Below, in pieces: positions 25,927 to 33,040 of a stretch of DNA of 64,000 bases (position 1 is its first letter; each line of letters begins with the position of its first letter). The stretch spans positions 124,001 through 188,000 of the forward strand of contig NZ_SLVP01000008.1 in the NCBI RefSeq assembly GCF_004345425.1, in the 5' to 3' direction. The stretch comes from Paenibacillus sp. BK033 (GTDB lineage Bacteria; Bacillota; Bacilli; Paenibacillales; Paenibacillaceae). A model generated the notes under the pieces. That model had not been told where the DNA came from and ran no database searches. It saw only the letters and a program-made list of their open reading frames with translations. The position numbers and the translations under genes were made by a program.

Positions 25927-26694
25927 CTAGATCGTTCTGGCGATCAATTCGGACAGCTGGCGGGCAATAACGGTAGGTCCCGCCTGCAGCTGTTCCTCGG
26001 TAAATCTGCAGCGTACAAACGTTTCATCCAGGTCAAACGCTTCCGCAAACATTCCGCCCAGCCCCCGTGCCCGGCGATCCACCTGAAGCAGCAGCTCCAG
26101 CTCGCGGTCGGACGAATAGAACATAATCTCGAGCTCATCGAGCTGACCCCGGAACTGGCCGGTTGGCACAAATTCAAATTCCTGCACAAACGGCATTCCG
26201 CCGCCGTGCCGCGGGGCATATTCGCATTCCGCCTGACGCAGCCGGAAGCCAAGCAGATCCAGCGCATGGAACACCGTGTTAATGGCGCTGGTAGGCAGAA
26301 CATCGATACGGTCGTTATCTCCCGGGTCCACCCCGCCGCGTACCTCCAGCTCGGTTTTCACCCATACCGGCGCTCTGCCGATGGTAAGCGGCGTTTGATA
26401 CGGCAAGCGGAAGCTGAAAGGCACTTCCTTTGTCTCGCCGGCCTCCAGCGTAAACGGAGCACTCACATGAAAGCGTCCGATTTCTCCGTGCTGCCGGAAT
26501 TTATTGTCGTTGCTCTCGCGGATGTATTCGGTCATTACCGACATTTGGATGGTATCTATGTTTTGCGGAGCATTTCCCCCTCGAATATTGACTACACCCC
26601 GTACCTCTTCGCCAGGCACGTATTGTGACTTTTCAAGAAGCGTATCGATTTTGGCGGAACCAATTCCAATACTGGCCAATAAACGGTTAAACAT
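25927..26694 (-). CDS. spo0M: Sporulation-control protein Spo0M
   Basis: A 255-aa arrestin-like protein. The start MFNRLLASIGIGSAKIDTLL matches Spo0M of Bacillus (FKKLTASIGIG...KVDTLL). The arrestin-fold strands continue (YVPGEEVRGVVNIRGG; PFSFRLPYQTPLTIG; LQVDRRARGLGGMFAEAFDLDE). Spo0M influences Spo0A-dependent sporulation and cell division through an unclear mechanism. ATG 26694 is chosen because AAGGG lies 9 bases before it; ATG 26703 touches the ribosome site. Confidence 0.9.
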   Translation of the reverse strand: MFNRLLASIGIGSAKIDTLLEKSQYVPGEEVRGVVNIRGGNAPQNIDTIQMSVMTEYIRESNDNKFRQHGEIGRFHVSAPFTLEAGETKEVPFSFRLPYQTPLTIGRAPVWVKTELEVRGGVDPGDNDRIDVLPTSAINTVFHALDLLGFRLRQAECEYAPRHGGGMPFVQEFEFVPTGQFRGQLDELEIMFYSSDRELELLLQVDRRARGLGGMFAEAFDLDETFVRCRFTEEQLQAGPTVIARQLSELIARTI

Positions 26695-26937
26695 GTCATC
26701 CATCCCTTCATTTTTATCATTGGATTAAAATATTGCTTAAGCCTATTACGGCGCACCGGTTAGAGAAGTTGCATTTTTCCGGAAGGATTTGGCCCTCTTG
26801 GACCTTGGCACTTTCTATCGGAAGCAAGATCGACTAATATAGTAGAGTAGATTACATAGAGTTTGGTTATAGTAGGAAGTAGAATGCTTCTCTGCGCAAG
26901 AACCGGCTCGATTGTCAATGTAGGAGGAATTTTATTT

Positions 26938-27444
26938 ATGAGAAAAATCATTCAAGAGTTCAAGGAATTCGCCATTAAGGGGAATGTAATCGATCTTGCA
27001 GTCGGTGTAATTATCGGCGGCGCCTTCGGCAAAATCGTTACCTCTCTCGTTAACGATATTATTATGCCTCCCATCGGGCGTATGCTCGGCGGCGCGGATT
27101 TCAAGGACTTATTCATTAACTTGGGCTCGGACAAGCCTTTGCCGGAAGGCGTTGCGATGCACGACATCCATACCCTTACGGATGCGACCAAATACGGCGT
27201 AGCCGTTATCGCGTACGGCCAGTTTATCAACGTATTGCTGGACTTCTTCATCGTTGCCTTATGTATCTTTATGCTCGTTAAAGGGATTAATATTCTACGC
27301 CGCATTAAACCGGAGGAAGCTCCCGCACCAGCTGAGCCGACGGAAAAAGAATGCCCGTACTGCTTGTCCCAAATTCCGGTCAAAGCTACGCGCTGCAAGC
27401 ATTGCACTTCCGTGCTGGAAGAAGGAACGGCAGCCGGCAGCTAG
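26938..27444 (+). CDS. mscL: Large-conductance mechanosensitive channel with zinc ribbon
   Basis: A 168-aa MscL, the emergency valve for hypo-osmotic shock. It has the typical start EFKEFAIKGNVIDLAVGVIIGGAFG (TM1), FINVLLDFFIVALCIFMLVKGIN (TM2), and the usual pore glycines. Beyond the normal end there is an extra C-terminal zinc ribbon, CPYCLSQIPVKATRCKHC, near residues 138-155. ATG 26938 follows AGGAGGA at 8 bases. It is monocistronic; the Nudix gene begins 27 bases later. Confidence 0.95.
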   Translation: MRKIIQEFKEFAIKGNVIDLAVGVIIGGAFGKIVTSLVNDIIMPPIGRMLGGADFKDLFINLGSDKPLPEGVAMHDIHTLTDATKYGVAVIAYGQFINVLLDFFIVALCIFMLVKGINILRRIKPEEAPAPAEPTEKECPYCLSQIPVKATRCKHCTSVLEEGTAAGS

Positions 27445-27471
27445 AACTCGGTAAAAAAAGTGGAGGTTCCG

Positions 27472-28104
27472 ATGGCAGAAGAACGCTTCGATATTTACGA
27501 CGAACAGCTTAACCCCCTTGGCACCGCAAGCCGTACCGAGACTCATGCGCTGGGCTATTGGCACCGATCCTTTCATTGCTGGCTGACGCGCCGAGAGGAG
27601 AACCGCCGCTTCGTGCGGTTCCAGCTTCGGCAAGCCGGGAAGGATACCTATCCCGGCTTTTACGATATTACCGCAGCCGGTCACCTCTCTGCTGGCGAGA
27701 CCATGCAGGATGCGGTCCGCGAAATCGAAGAGGAGCTTGGCGTAGCCGTCCGTTTCGAGGATCTCATTCCGCTCGGCGAAGCACGCAAGGAAATGTTTGG
27801 CGACGTAAAAGGCGTGCCTTTTATCGACCGCGAAGTCAGCGACGTTTTTGCGCTTGTATGCCCCGTTCCGCTTGATGCCTTAAAGCTGCAAGCTGAAGAA
27901 GTGGCGGCTGTATACGAGGCTGACGTCGAACAAATGATTGCGCTGTTCGAGAGCGAGCTGCCGGAGCTTGTATGCCAGGGCGTTGAGATAACGGCCGATG
28001 GTGTCCTATCCAAGGCGACGAGAGCCGTCCGAGCTGCTGAATTCGTGCCTCGGGAACCGAGCTACTACGCATCGATAATGCGGGCTTTGCGCGATTGTAC
28101 GTAA
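27472..28104 (+). CDS. Nudix hydrolase (YfcD/IPP-isomerase-like)
   Basis: A 210-aa protein with a complete Nudix box GX5EX7REUXEEXGU near residues 65-88 (GHLSAGETMQDAVREIEEEL). The N-terminal phrase DIYDEQLNPLGTASRTETHALGYWHRSFHCW is that of the YfcD/IPP-isomerase-like branch, which hydrolyses nucleoside-diphosphate derivatives of unknown identity. GGAGG lies 5 bases before ATG 27472. Its 3' end is overlapped by the opposite-strand tyrosinase-like frame. Confidence 0.92.
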   Translation: MAEERFDIYDEQLNPLGTASRTETHALGYWHRSFHCWLTRREENRRFVRFQLRQAGKDTYPGFYDITAAGHLSAGETMQDAVREIEEELGVAVRFEDLIPLGEARKEMFGDVKGVPFIDREVSDVFALVCPVPLDALKLQAEEVAAVYEADVEQMIALFESELPELVCQGVEITADGVLSKATRAVRAAEFVPREPSYYASIMRALRDCT

Positions 28105-28636
28105 CCGATACGCCGCTTGGGAATCCTGGCTTGCGGACACTGCTGTCATAGCTGTCAGAGCGAACTCCCCAGGCCGCTTCCCAGTTCCGGTACCATTGAT
28201 CAACCATGCCATGGATGTTGTAGAACAAGGTCTGCCTTGTGCAGAGGTCAAAGTTATCGATCTCCGGGTTGTTATACAATTGCGCAGCGGTGGCATGGAT
28301 ACAGCCGTGAACACCGCTGTACTCTATAAACCGGCCAAACTCGTCAAGCGAAGGAAATGATCGCGGATTGTAAAGAATGCGGTATAACGCCTGCTGATTC
28401 ATGCATGGCGCCTGCAATATTCCAGGCGGCATTTCCGGCCAGCCGGCAACGACCCTTTTGTCGTAGCCCATACGGTCGAACCAGTTATACACCTTATTGA
28501 TAAAATATCGGTGAAAACGCAAGAATTGCTCGCCAAACCCGACCGGAGGTATCGTGCCCGGCGTCACATGATGCTGATGATGCCATACTGTATGCTCCTC
28601 CATCCATTCCCGCGGGAAGTTTGGGATAATCGGCAT
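27836..28636 (-). CDS. Tyrosinase-like di-copper protein with abnormal C-terminus
   Basis: A 266-aa frame. Residues 1-160 carry a tyrosinase/haemocyanin-type pattern: WHHQHH and FLRFHRYF for CuA, VHGCIHATAAQLYN and LFYNIHGMVDQWYRNW for CuB. The product would oxidise phenols or be a diverged relative. After about residue 178 the frame runs antisense through the last 269 bases of the Nudix gene and is Arg/Ser/Pro-rich without recognisable structure. The native stop has probably been lost by mutation or deletion. ATG 28636 follows AGGAGG at 9 bases. Function inferred only from the His pattern. Confidence 0.6.
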   Translation of the reverse strand: MPIIPNFPREWMEEHTVWHHQHHVTPGTIPPVGFGEQFLRFHRYFINKVYNWFDRMGYDKRVVAGWPEMPPGILQAPCMNQQALYRILYNPRSFPSLDEFGRFIEYSGVHGCIHATAAQLYNNPEIDNFDLCTRQTLFYNIHGMVDQWYRNWEAAWGVRSDSYDSSVRKPGFPSGVSVTYNRAKPALSMRSSSVPEARIQQLGRLSSPWIGHHRPLSQRPGIQAPAARSRTAQSFVRRQPRIQPPLLQLAALRHQAERGIQAQKRR

Positions 28637-28866
28637 TGTCATTCGCCTCCTGTAACATATCTGACATATCGTATGCGTAGGCCGATGAATGAGTGTAGAA
28701 ATGCCCTGTCAGACAAAAAGGAATGGCCTGCTATGCCGCCGTTACGGTTCCAGGCTTCATGCAACGCGCTTTATTTGTATGACATAGGCTAAAGCCCCCT
28801 CATTACGCTCCATGGATTCATAGAATAAAGTACGATGCTAAAGCGTGGAGCGAAGGAAGTGGCGGT

Positions 28867-29136
28867 ATGTCGTGGGAGGATATTACGAATCTCATTGACC
28901 CCCGGTTAATGATTGTTGTGGCAGCCTGCTGGGTAATCGGTTATATGCTGAAGCAGACACCGATTGTGCCGGATTGGACCATTGTGTATGCGGTAACGGC
29001 GGTAGCCATCCTCTGTTCCTGTCTCATCTTAGGCTTTCATGTGGAAAGCGTACTGCAGGGTATTTTATGCGGAGCCTTCTCCGTGTACGGAAGCCAGCTG
29101 GTGAAGCAGACGTTTATAAAAAGAGGTAAGGGATAA
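28867..29136 (+). CDS. Holin-like small membrane protein (Phage_holin_5_2 type)
   Basis: An 89-aa protein with three hydrophobic segments (RLMIVVAACWVIGYMLK; IVYAVTAVAILCSCLILGF; ILCGAFSVYGSQLV) and a basic C-terminus FIKRGKG. This layout is that of the Hol44-type phage holins. No endolysin, tail or capsid gene is nearby, so it is either a phage relic or a domesticated holin. AAGGA lies before ATG 28867. Confidence 0.75.
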   Translation: MSWEDITNLIDPRLMIVVAACWVIGYMLKQTPIVPDWTIVYAVTAVAILCSCLILGFHVESVLQGILCGAFSVYGSQLVKQTFIKRGKG

Positions 29137-29157
29137 AACCGCGGATGAATTGAATAA

Positions 29158-29194
29158 GGCACAGCTGTCCGAAGAGGACGGCTGTGCCTTTTGT
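29158..29194. terminator. Bidirectional terminator between holin gene and sodC
   Basis: GGCACAGCTGTCC pairs with GGACGGCTGTGCC followed by TTTT; it lies between convergent genes. Confidence 0.85.
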
Positions 29195-29197
29195 ATG

Positions 29198-29758
29198 TTA
29201 GTGCTGGATTACGCCGCAGGCAACGCGGCTGCCAGAATTGCCTGATGGGTCTGTCTTATAGTCATCCGCTTTTTCATGAATAACAAGCGCGGTGCCGGCC
29301 GCTGGAAGCAGCGAGTTTGGCGCCTCTGTGTCGAGCGTTACATTTTTCGAAATAATCTCGGCCTTCACAGTGCCGTCTTTGCCTACCGTAATATTCGGCA
29401 GATCGCCGTCGTGGAACCCTTGCGGATTATCAAAGCCATGCTGTTTGTTCTTCGGATTCAGGTGCGAGCCGGCCGATTCGAAGGACGGCGCCTCGCATTT
29501 TCCGACATTATGGAAGTGAATGCCGTGAACGCCTGGAGTAAGACCTTTAGCCTCCAGCTTCAGATGCACGCCGTCTTTTTCCTCCGTCAATACGACAGTC
29601 CCAATTTGATTACCTTTCGTATCGATAAAAGCGGCTTTCGCTTCCATCACATGACTGCGCGTGTGGTGGCCATGTCCTTGGCTTGCCATTGCTGCACTGG
29701 AAAATCCGCAGCTTGCGACGAGGAAGCCAAGCGAACACAGCATCATTGATTTGTTCAT
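29198..29758 (-). CDS. sodC: Cu-Zn superoxide dismutase, lipoprotein
   Basis: A 186-aa SodC that removes superoxide outside the membrane. LGFLVASCG near residues 10-18 is a lipobox. Metal ligands are visible in HGIHFHNVG, AGSHLNP, GFHDGDLPN and VIHEKADDY, and the C-terminal SRVACGVIQH completes the conserved disulphide with GKCEAPSF. A His-rich HGHHTRSH follows the signal and may help copper capture. AAGGAGG precedes ATG 29758. SodC is common in Bacilli but some lack copper; the ligand set here looks complete. Confidence 0.93.
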   Translation of the reverse strand: MNKSMMLCSLGFLVASCGFSSAAMASQGHGHHTRSHVMEAKAAFIDTKGNQIGTVVLTEEKDGVHLKLEAKGLTPGVHGIHFHNVGKCEAPSFESAGSHLNPKNKQHGFDNPQGFHDGDLPNITVGKDGTVKAEIISKNVTLDTEAPNSLLPAAGTALVIHEKADDYKTDPSGNSGSRVACGVIQH

Positions 29759-29927
29759 GTTATCCTCCTTGGGGCTTAATTTCCAAGTTAGCTTTTCCAG
29801 GCGGAGGATAAATATTCATTCGTTGCCTAAATATTTTGCTCTATAAATCTATATGTCAATTAATTTACGCGTTTCGACTAAGTCAGTCGTCCATACCTCT
29901 CTTTCAAATCCGAATAGTATAAAAGCA

Positions 29928-29952
29928 GACTCTCATATTTTGTTTGAGAGTC
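29928..29952. promoter_or_regulatory. Conserved inverted repeat before paralogue 1
   Basis: GACTCTCA and TGAGAGTC form a perfect inverted repeat around TATTTTGTT, ending 5 bases before the ribosome site of the first paralogue. Related copies precede the other two paralogues at 30264-30282 and 30674-30692. It could be an operator, an RNA hairpin, or a promoter region (it contains CATATTTT, similar to a sigmaE -10). Confidence 0.55.
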
Positions 29953-29971
29953 ATTGAAGGGAGGAAAATAT

Positions 29972-30211
29972 ATGAGTTGTGGCTGTGGTGTTGGTTCTAA
30001 TGGTGGGTTTGGTGGTGCTCCAAGCATTCTATTCCGTCTCTCTCCAGGAGTACGTGTAGACGTTGTATTTGACCACACGGGTCCACGTGGGATCGAGGCT
30101 ACATTCCTTGGATTTGTAGGGAATTCTGCAACGTTTTTAGTCAATTGCGAAGTCTTGTACATTAATCCTCGTAGTATTCAAGCAATCTCGTTGCATTCAT
30201 CTCGAAATTAA
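29972..30211 (+). CDS. Tandem paralogue 1, MSCG family of unknown function
   Basis: A 79-aa protein beginning MSCGCGVGSNGGFGGAP, then PSILFRLSPGVRVDVVFDHT, GIEATFLGF, and ending with LYINPRSIQAISL. The body looks like a compact beta barrel (SH3/Sm-like) and the Cys/Gly N-terminus like spore-coat or exosporium proteins. No family recognised. AGGGAGG lies 7 bases before ATG 29972. Two further copies follow at about 335 and 745 bases. Confidence 0.8.
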   Translation: MSCGCGVGSNGGFGGAPSILFRLSPGVRVDVVFDHTGPRGIEATFLGFVGNSATFLVNCEVLYINPRSIQAISLHSSRN

Positions 30212-30263
30212 AGGAGAAGAATGTGATTCATTAGTAGATTAGCCTTGTTTTTTGTTAATAAAA

Positions 30264-30282
30264 TCTAATATTTTGCATGAGA
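30264..30282. promoter_or_regulatory. Inverted repeat before paralogue 2 (degenerate)
   Basis: TCTAATATTTTGCATGAGA matches the element before paralogue 1 with the left arm partly lost. The following AATCATTGAAGGAGGA is shared. Confidence 0.5.
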
Positions 30283-30304
30283 ATCATTGAAGGAGGATAA
30301 ATAT

Positions 30305-30562
30305 ATGAGTTGTGGTTGTGGTGGTGTCGGTTTTAATGAAGGGTTTGGTGGTGCTCCAAGCATTTTATTCCGTCTCTCTCCAGGAGTAAAGGTAGACGTT
30401 GTATTTGACCACACGGGTCCACGTGGGATTCAAGCCACATTCCTTGGATTTGAAAGGAATTCCGCACTGTTCTTGGTCGATGATGAAGTCTTGTTCATTA
30501 ATCCTCGTAGTATTCAAGCAATCTCGTTGCATGCGCCTCGAAATCACAGAGAAGGATGTTAA
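30305..30562 (+). CDS. Tandem paralogue 2, MSCG family
   Basis: An 85-aa copy with MSCGCGGVGFNEGFGGAP at the start and the same body (VDVVFDHTGPRGIQATFLGF; EVLFINPRSIQAISL). It extends a few residues further than its neighbours (HREGC). AAGGAGG precedes ATG 30305. Silent differences from copies 1 and 3 show that it is under coding constraint rather than a recent exact duplicate. Confidence 0.8.
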   Translation: MSCGCGGVGFNEGFGGAPSILFRLSPGVKVDVVFDHTGPRGIQATFLGFERNSALFLVDDEVLFINPRSIQAISLHAPRNHREGC

Positions 30563-30673
30563 GTCACTACCTTCTTGCGATTGCCTAATTAAGGCTACTA
30601 TGATCCGTACTCTATTAATCTCACAAAATCCATTCATTCATTAGTAGATTAGCCTTGTCGTTTGCTAACCAAC

Positions 30674-30692
30674 TCTCATATTCTGTATGAGA
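30674..30692. promoter_or_regulatory. Inverted repeat before paralogue 3
   Basis: TCTCATATTCTGTATGAGA is a clean inverted repeat, followed by AATCATTGAAGGGAGGA as in the other copies. Confidence 0.55.
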
Positions 30693-30715
30693 ATCATTGA
30701 AGGGAGGAAAAAAAT

Positions 30716-30949
30716 ATGAGTTGCGGTTCTGGTTTTAATGGAGGGTTTGGTGGAGCTCCAAGCATTCTATTCCGTCTCTCTCCGGGGGTACGCGTAGACG
30801 TTGTATTTGACCACACGGGTCCACGTGGGATCAATGCGACATTCCTTGGATTTGAAGGGAATTCTGCACTGTTCTTGGTCGATAATGAAGTCTTGTTCAT
30901 TAATCCTCGCAGTATTCAAGCAATCTCGCTGCATTCATCTCGACGTTAA
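30716..30949 (+). CDS. Tandem paralogue 3, MSCG family
   Basis: A 77-aa copy with a shorter N-terminus (MSCGSGFNGGFGGAP) that has lost one of the two Cys of copy 1. The body is conserved (RVDVVFDHTGPRGINATFLGF; LFLVDNEVLFINPRS). GGGAGG precedes ATG 30716. An intrinsic terminator follows at 30996. Confidence 0.8.
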   Translation: MSCGSGFNGGFGGAPSILFRLSPGVRVDVVFDHTGPRGINATFLGFEGNSALFLVDNEVLFINPRSIQAISLHSSRR

Positions 30950-30995
30950 AGAGAAGAATGCGAAGTCGAATCCATTCTGTCGGTGTCTATTTAGA

Positions 30996-31025
30996 GGGTA
31001 CGGAATATAATCCGTACCCTTTTTA
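30996..31025 (+). terminator. Intrinsic terminator of paralogue cluster
   Basis: GGGTACGGA pairs with TCCGTACCC and is followed by TTTTT. Confidence 0.9.
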
Positions 31026-31112
31026 TTGAGAATCCACGGGCATCAATACAGACCGCCATGAGACGGGCAGCCCTACCAAGGCATTACATTTTGGAATGGA
31101 GAGTAACACTAA

Positions 31113-31499
31113 ATGAGTAAAGAAGATGAATTCGTAGACTTCCGTGACCAAATGAAGAAATTGAAGAATGAGAAAAAGCACAAAAGCTACAGTGATCAAG
31201 AAGATGTAAACGACGTGATAAAGCGTGTGAAGTCTGAAATGATGCCAGTTATTAAAGCGTTTGTCGATACTGATCGTACTTTGGAAATGCAATCGAATAG
31301 ATCTCGAGCTATTTATATCTCGTATGCAAACTCAAGGCTCTATGGCCTATGGGTGTCGGCAACCAGTTTAGATAGCATCAACATCGAGGCTGTGTTTGAC
31401 TCGGTTAAGACCCGAATATACTCAGGAAGTTTCATGGAAAAAGAGATTAGAACCGCAGTTAAAAATGCATTGTTAGATTGGTATCGTATAATTATCTGA
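31113..31499 (+). CDS. Unrecognised hydrophilic protein (128 aa)
   Basis: I do not recognise a family. The first 50 residues are Lys/Asp/Glu-rich and probably helical (FRDQMKKLKNEKKHKSYSDQ). The rest is mixed, with SRAIYISYANSRLYGLW and IRTAVKNALLDWYRIII at the C-terminus. No membrane segment. Codon choice and base composition are clearly more AT-rich than the bulk of the window, as in the three paralogues just upstream, which suggests a shared foreign origin. ATG 31113 has only a weak GGAG site. Confidence 0.65.
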   Translation: MSKEDEFVDFRDQMKKLKNEKKHKSYSDQEDVNDVIKRVKSEMMPVIKAFVDTDRTLEMQSNRSRAIYISYANSRLYGLWVSATSLDSINIEAVFDSVKTRIYSGSFMEKEIRTAVKNALLDWYRIII

Positions 31500-31528
31500 A
31501 TGTAAGGAATATATTGATTTGACAACTA

Positions 31529-31560
31529 AAAGGCCTTTCGCGAATTTCGCGAGAGGCCCC
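31529..31560. terminator. Intrinsic terminator, probably for tRNA-Thr
   Basis: GGCCTTTCGCG pairs with CGCGAGAGGCC; read on the minus strand it ends in CTTTTAG. It lies between the convergent 128-aa gene and the tRNA and may serve either. Confidence 0.7.
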
Positions 31561-31674
31561 GTATTATGGAGCTACGCACGTCCGAATCTTTGCGCGGAAT
31601 GCGTAGCCCTCCGTATGTCAATCCGTAACATTCAACATTGTCAAAACGTTGATTTAACGGACTTTTTAGTAAAA

Positions 31675-31749
31675 TGGTGCTGATGAAGGGAATTGAACCC
31701 CCGGCCTACGCATTACGAGTGCGTTGCTCTACCCCTGAGCTACATCAGC
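31675..31749 (-). tRNA. tRNA-Thr (anticodon CGT)
   Basis: A complete 75-nt cloverleaf: acceptor GCTGATG pairs with CATCAGC, the D arm carries AGCTCAGGGGTAGAGC, and the anticodon stem ACGCA/TGCGT has loop CTCGTAA. The T arm carries GGTTCAATTCC. The 3' ACCA end is encoded. CGT reads the ACG threonine codon. Confidence 0.95.
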
Positions 31750-31818
31750 GAGACATTATTTAGGATACGAATTTTTGCGGTAAAAGTCAACCGTATTATC
31801 ATTCGACATTTTGCAGCC

Positions 31819-32628
31819 TTATTCGTTATTTCCCGAGGAATAATGCTTCATCATTTGTTCCAGCAACTGTCTTGCTTCGGTTACCGACGTCCACCTGCCG
31901 TCAAGCAATCCCCTCACGAAGCTCCTGATTTCCGGCTCAAGCGCAAGTTCCTCTTCCCAGCTCCGTTCCTCCTCGCCCTTCCGCGGCGTATATCCAGCAT
32001 ACAGCAGGAACAGAAAAAAATGTCCGAGCCCATATAAATCGCTGGCCTGCTCCGGCTGGCGCATACGGAACTTCACGGCTCCCCAGCTATCCGCGAAGCC
32101 GCTAGGCGGTCCGGCAGCGTCTCGTCCGTCAGGGTTCTCTTCACCAATCCTGCAGGCTAAGCCTAGGTCAATCAGATAAATCCCCTTTGCGTTTATCATA
32201 ACATTCGGGATTCGCACATCCCGATGCACATAACCGGCTTCATGCAGATACTGCAGGGGAGATAACAAAGCCTCTATGATGCGCAGGGCTTCCAGCTGCG
32301 TGAACGTTCTTCCTTCAAGCAGAATAGCCTGTTCTGCCGTCATGCCTTCAACATAGGTCATAACAAGCGCCTCTTCCCGGCGGTGAACAGTCCAGTCCAA
32401 CTGCTTCGGCATCTGCGGATGAACAAGCTTTTGAAGTATATCGCCTTCCCGCTCCAGCAATCTCCGGCCGGTATCGCGCTTGCTTGGTTTTGCCCGCTTC
32501 AGAAGAACGGTCTCGCCGCTCCGCAAATCCGTCGAGCGGTAGGCTTGACCGTAGCTGCCCATCCCCAGAAATTCCTCGATCCGGTATTTCCCGCCCCAGA
32601 TCATCCCCTGCCTCAGAGGGTAGTCCAC
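31819..32628 (-). CDS. Ser/Thr protein kinase (YbdM-like)
   Basis: A 269-aa Hanks-type kinase without a membrane segment or PASTA domain. Glycine loop LGMGSYGQAY, ATP lysine in ETVLLKRAK, catalytic loop YVHRDVRIPNVMI (HRD with Arg in place of the usual Lys), and DLG for DFG. The length and soluble form fit YbdM. GTG 32628 has no good ribosome site, and the frame stays open and protein-like upstream (IWWKQWINNWVDYP). A strong AAGGAGGG upstream lacks a canonical start in this frame. See the small frame at 32637: the two may be one gene split by a -1 shift. Confidence 0.85.
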   Translation of the reverse strand: MDYPLRQGMIWGGKYRIEEFLGMGSYGQAYRSTDLRSGETVLLKRAKPSKRDTGRRLLEREGDILQKLVHPQMPKQLDWTVHRREEALVMTYVEGMTAEQAILLEGRTFTQLEALRIIEALLSPLQYLHEAGYVHRDVRIPNVMINAKGIYLIDLGLACRIGEENPDGRDAAGPPSGFADSWGAVKFRMRQPEQASDLYGLGHFFLFLLYAGYTPRKGEEERSWEEELALEPEIRSFVRGLLDGRWTSVTEARQLLEQMMKHYSSGNNE

Positions 32629-32636
32629 CCAATTAT

Positions 32637-32774
32637 TTATCCATTGCTTCCACCAGATAGGAATCCCTCCTTGCCCTTTGCATACGGGATGAGAGTAGGT
32701 TTGGTTTCCGCGCGGAGCAGCGGAATAGGCGGCTTTTCATGAAACCAGAGTTTATCGGCCGCGTAGTATTTCAT
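32637..32774 (-). CDS. Possible N-terminal part of the kinase, other frame
   Basis: A 45-codon frame reading MKYYAADKLWFHEKPPIPLL, then AETKPTLIPYAKGKEG, ending 9 bases before the kinase GTG. It looks like real coding sequence, and the kinase frame just upstream of its start (IPIWWKQWINNWVDYPLRQG) also looks real. A single -1 step near AAGGAGGGATT would join them. Three readings are possible: one gene with a frameshift mutation, a sequence error, or programmed frameshifting helped by the internal Shine-Dalgarno sequence. The ribosome site before ATG 32774 is weak. Confidence 0.4.
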   Translation of the reverse strand: MKYYAADKLWFHEKPPIPLLRAETKPTLIPYAKGKEGFLSGGSNG

Positions 32775-32825
32775 AAGTCCGGAATGTTTCAATTCCTTAA
32801 CAAAGACTTAATTATAGGTAAGCTG

Positions 32826-33029
32826 CTGCTTGCGAAGCAAGAATCATCACGAACAATCCTTATTGGCCTGTTTGGGTGATAATTCTTTAAGGTTATGCTT
32901 TCGAAGCAAGAATCATCACGAACAGTCCTTATTGGCCTGTTTGGGTGATAATTCTTTAGGCTTATGCTTTCGAAGCAAGAATCATCACGAACAGTCCCTA
33001 TTGGTCTGTTTGGGTGATAATTCTTTTTA
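32826..33029 (+). repeat. Three 69-bp hairpin repeats in a leader
   Basis: CGAAGCAAGAATCATCACGA begins units at 32833, 32902 and 32971 (exactly 69 bases each). In each unit AAGAATCATCACGAACAG can pair with CTGTTTGGGTGATAATTCTT around TCCTTATTGGC, a long imperfect hairpin. The array ends 2-3 bases before AGGAGG of the His-rich gene. A 66-codon frame passes through all three units but has no clear ribosome site. RNA or DNA structure is the likelier function. Confidence 0.85.
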
Positions 33030-33040
33030 GGAGGTCAATC

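Noticed and set aside
31570..31607. GCTACGCA...TGCGTAGC inverted repeat as a second terminator for tRNA-Thr
   Set aside because: There is no T-tract on either strand and the loop is long; the hairpin at 31529-31560 is the better terminator.
32830..33030. 66-codon frame through the three 69-bp repeats
   Set aside because: The period being a multiple of three makes it open by chance. No ribosome site precedes it, and the stem pairing explains the conservation better.
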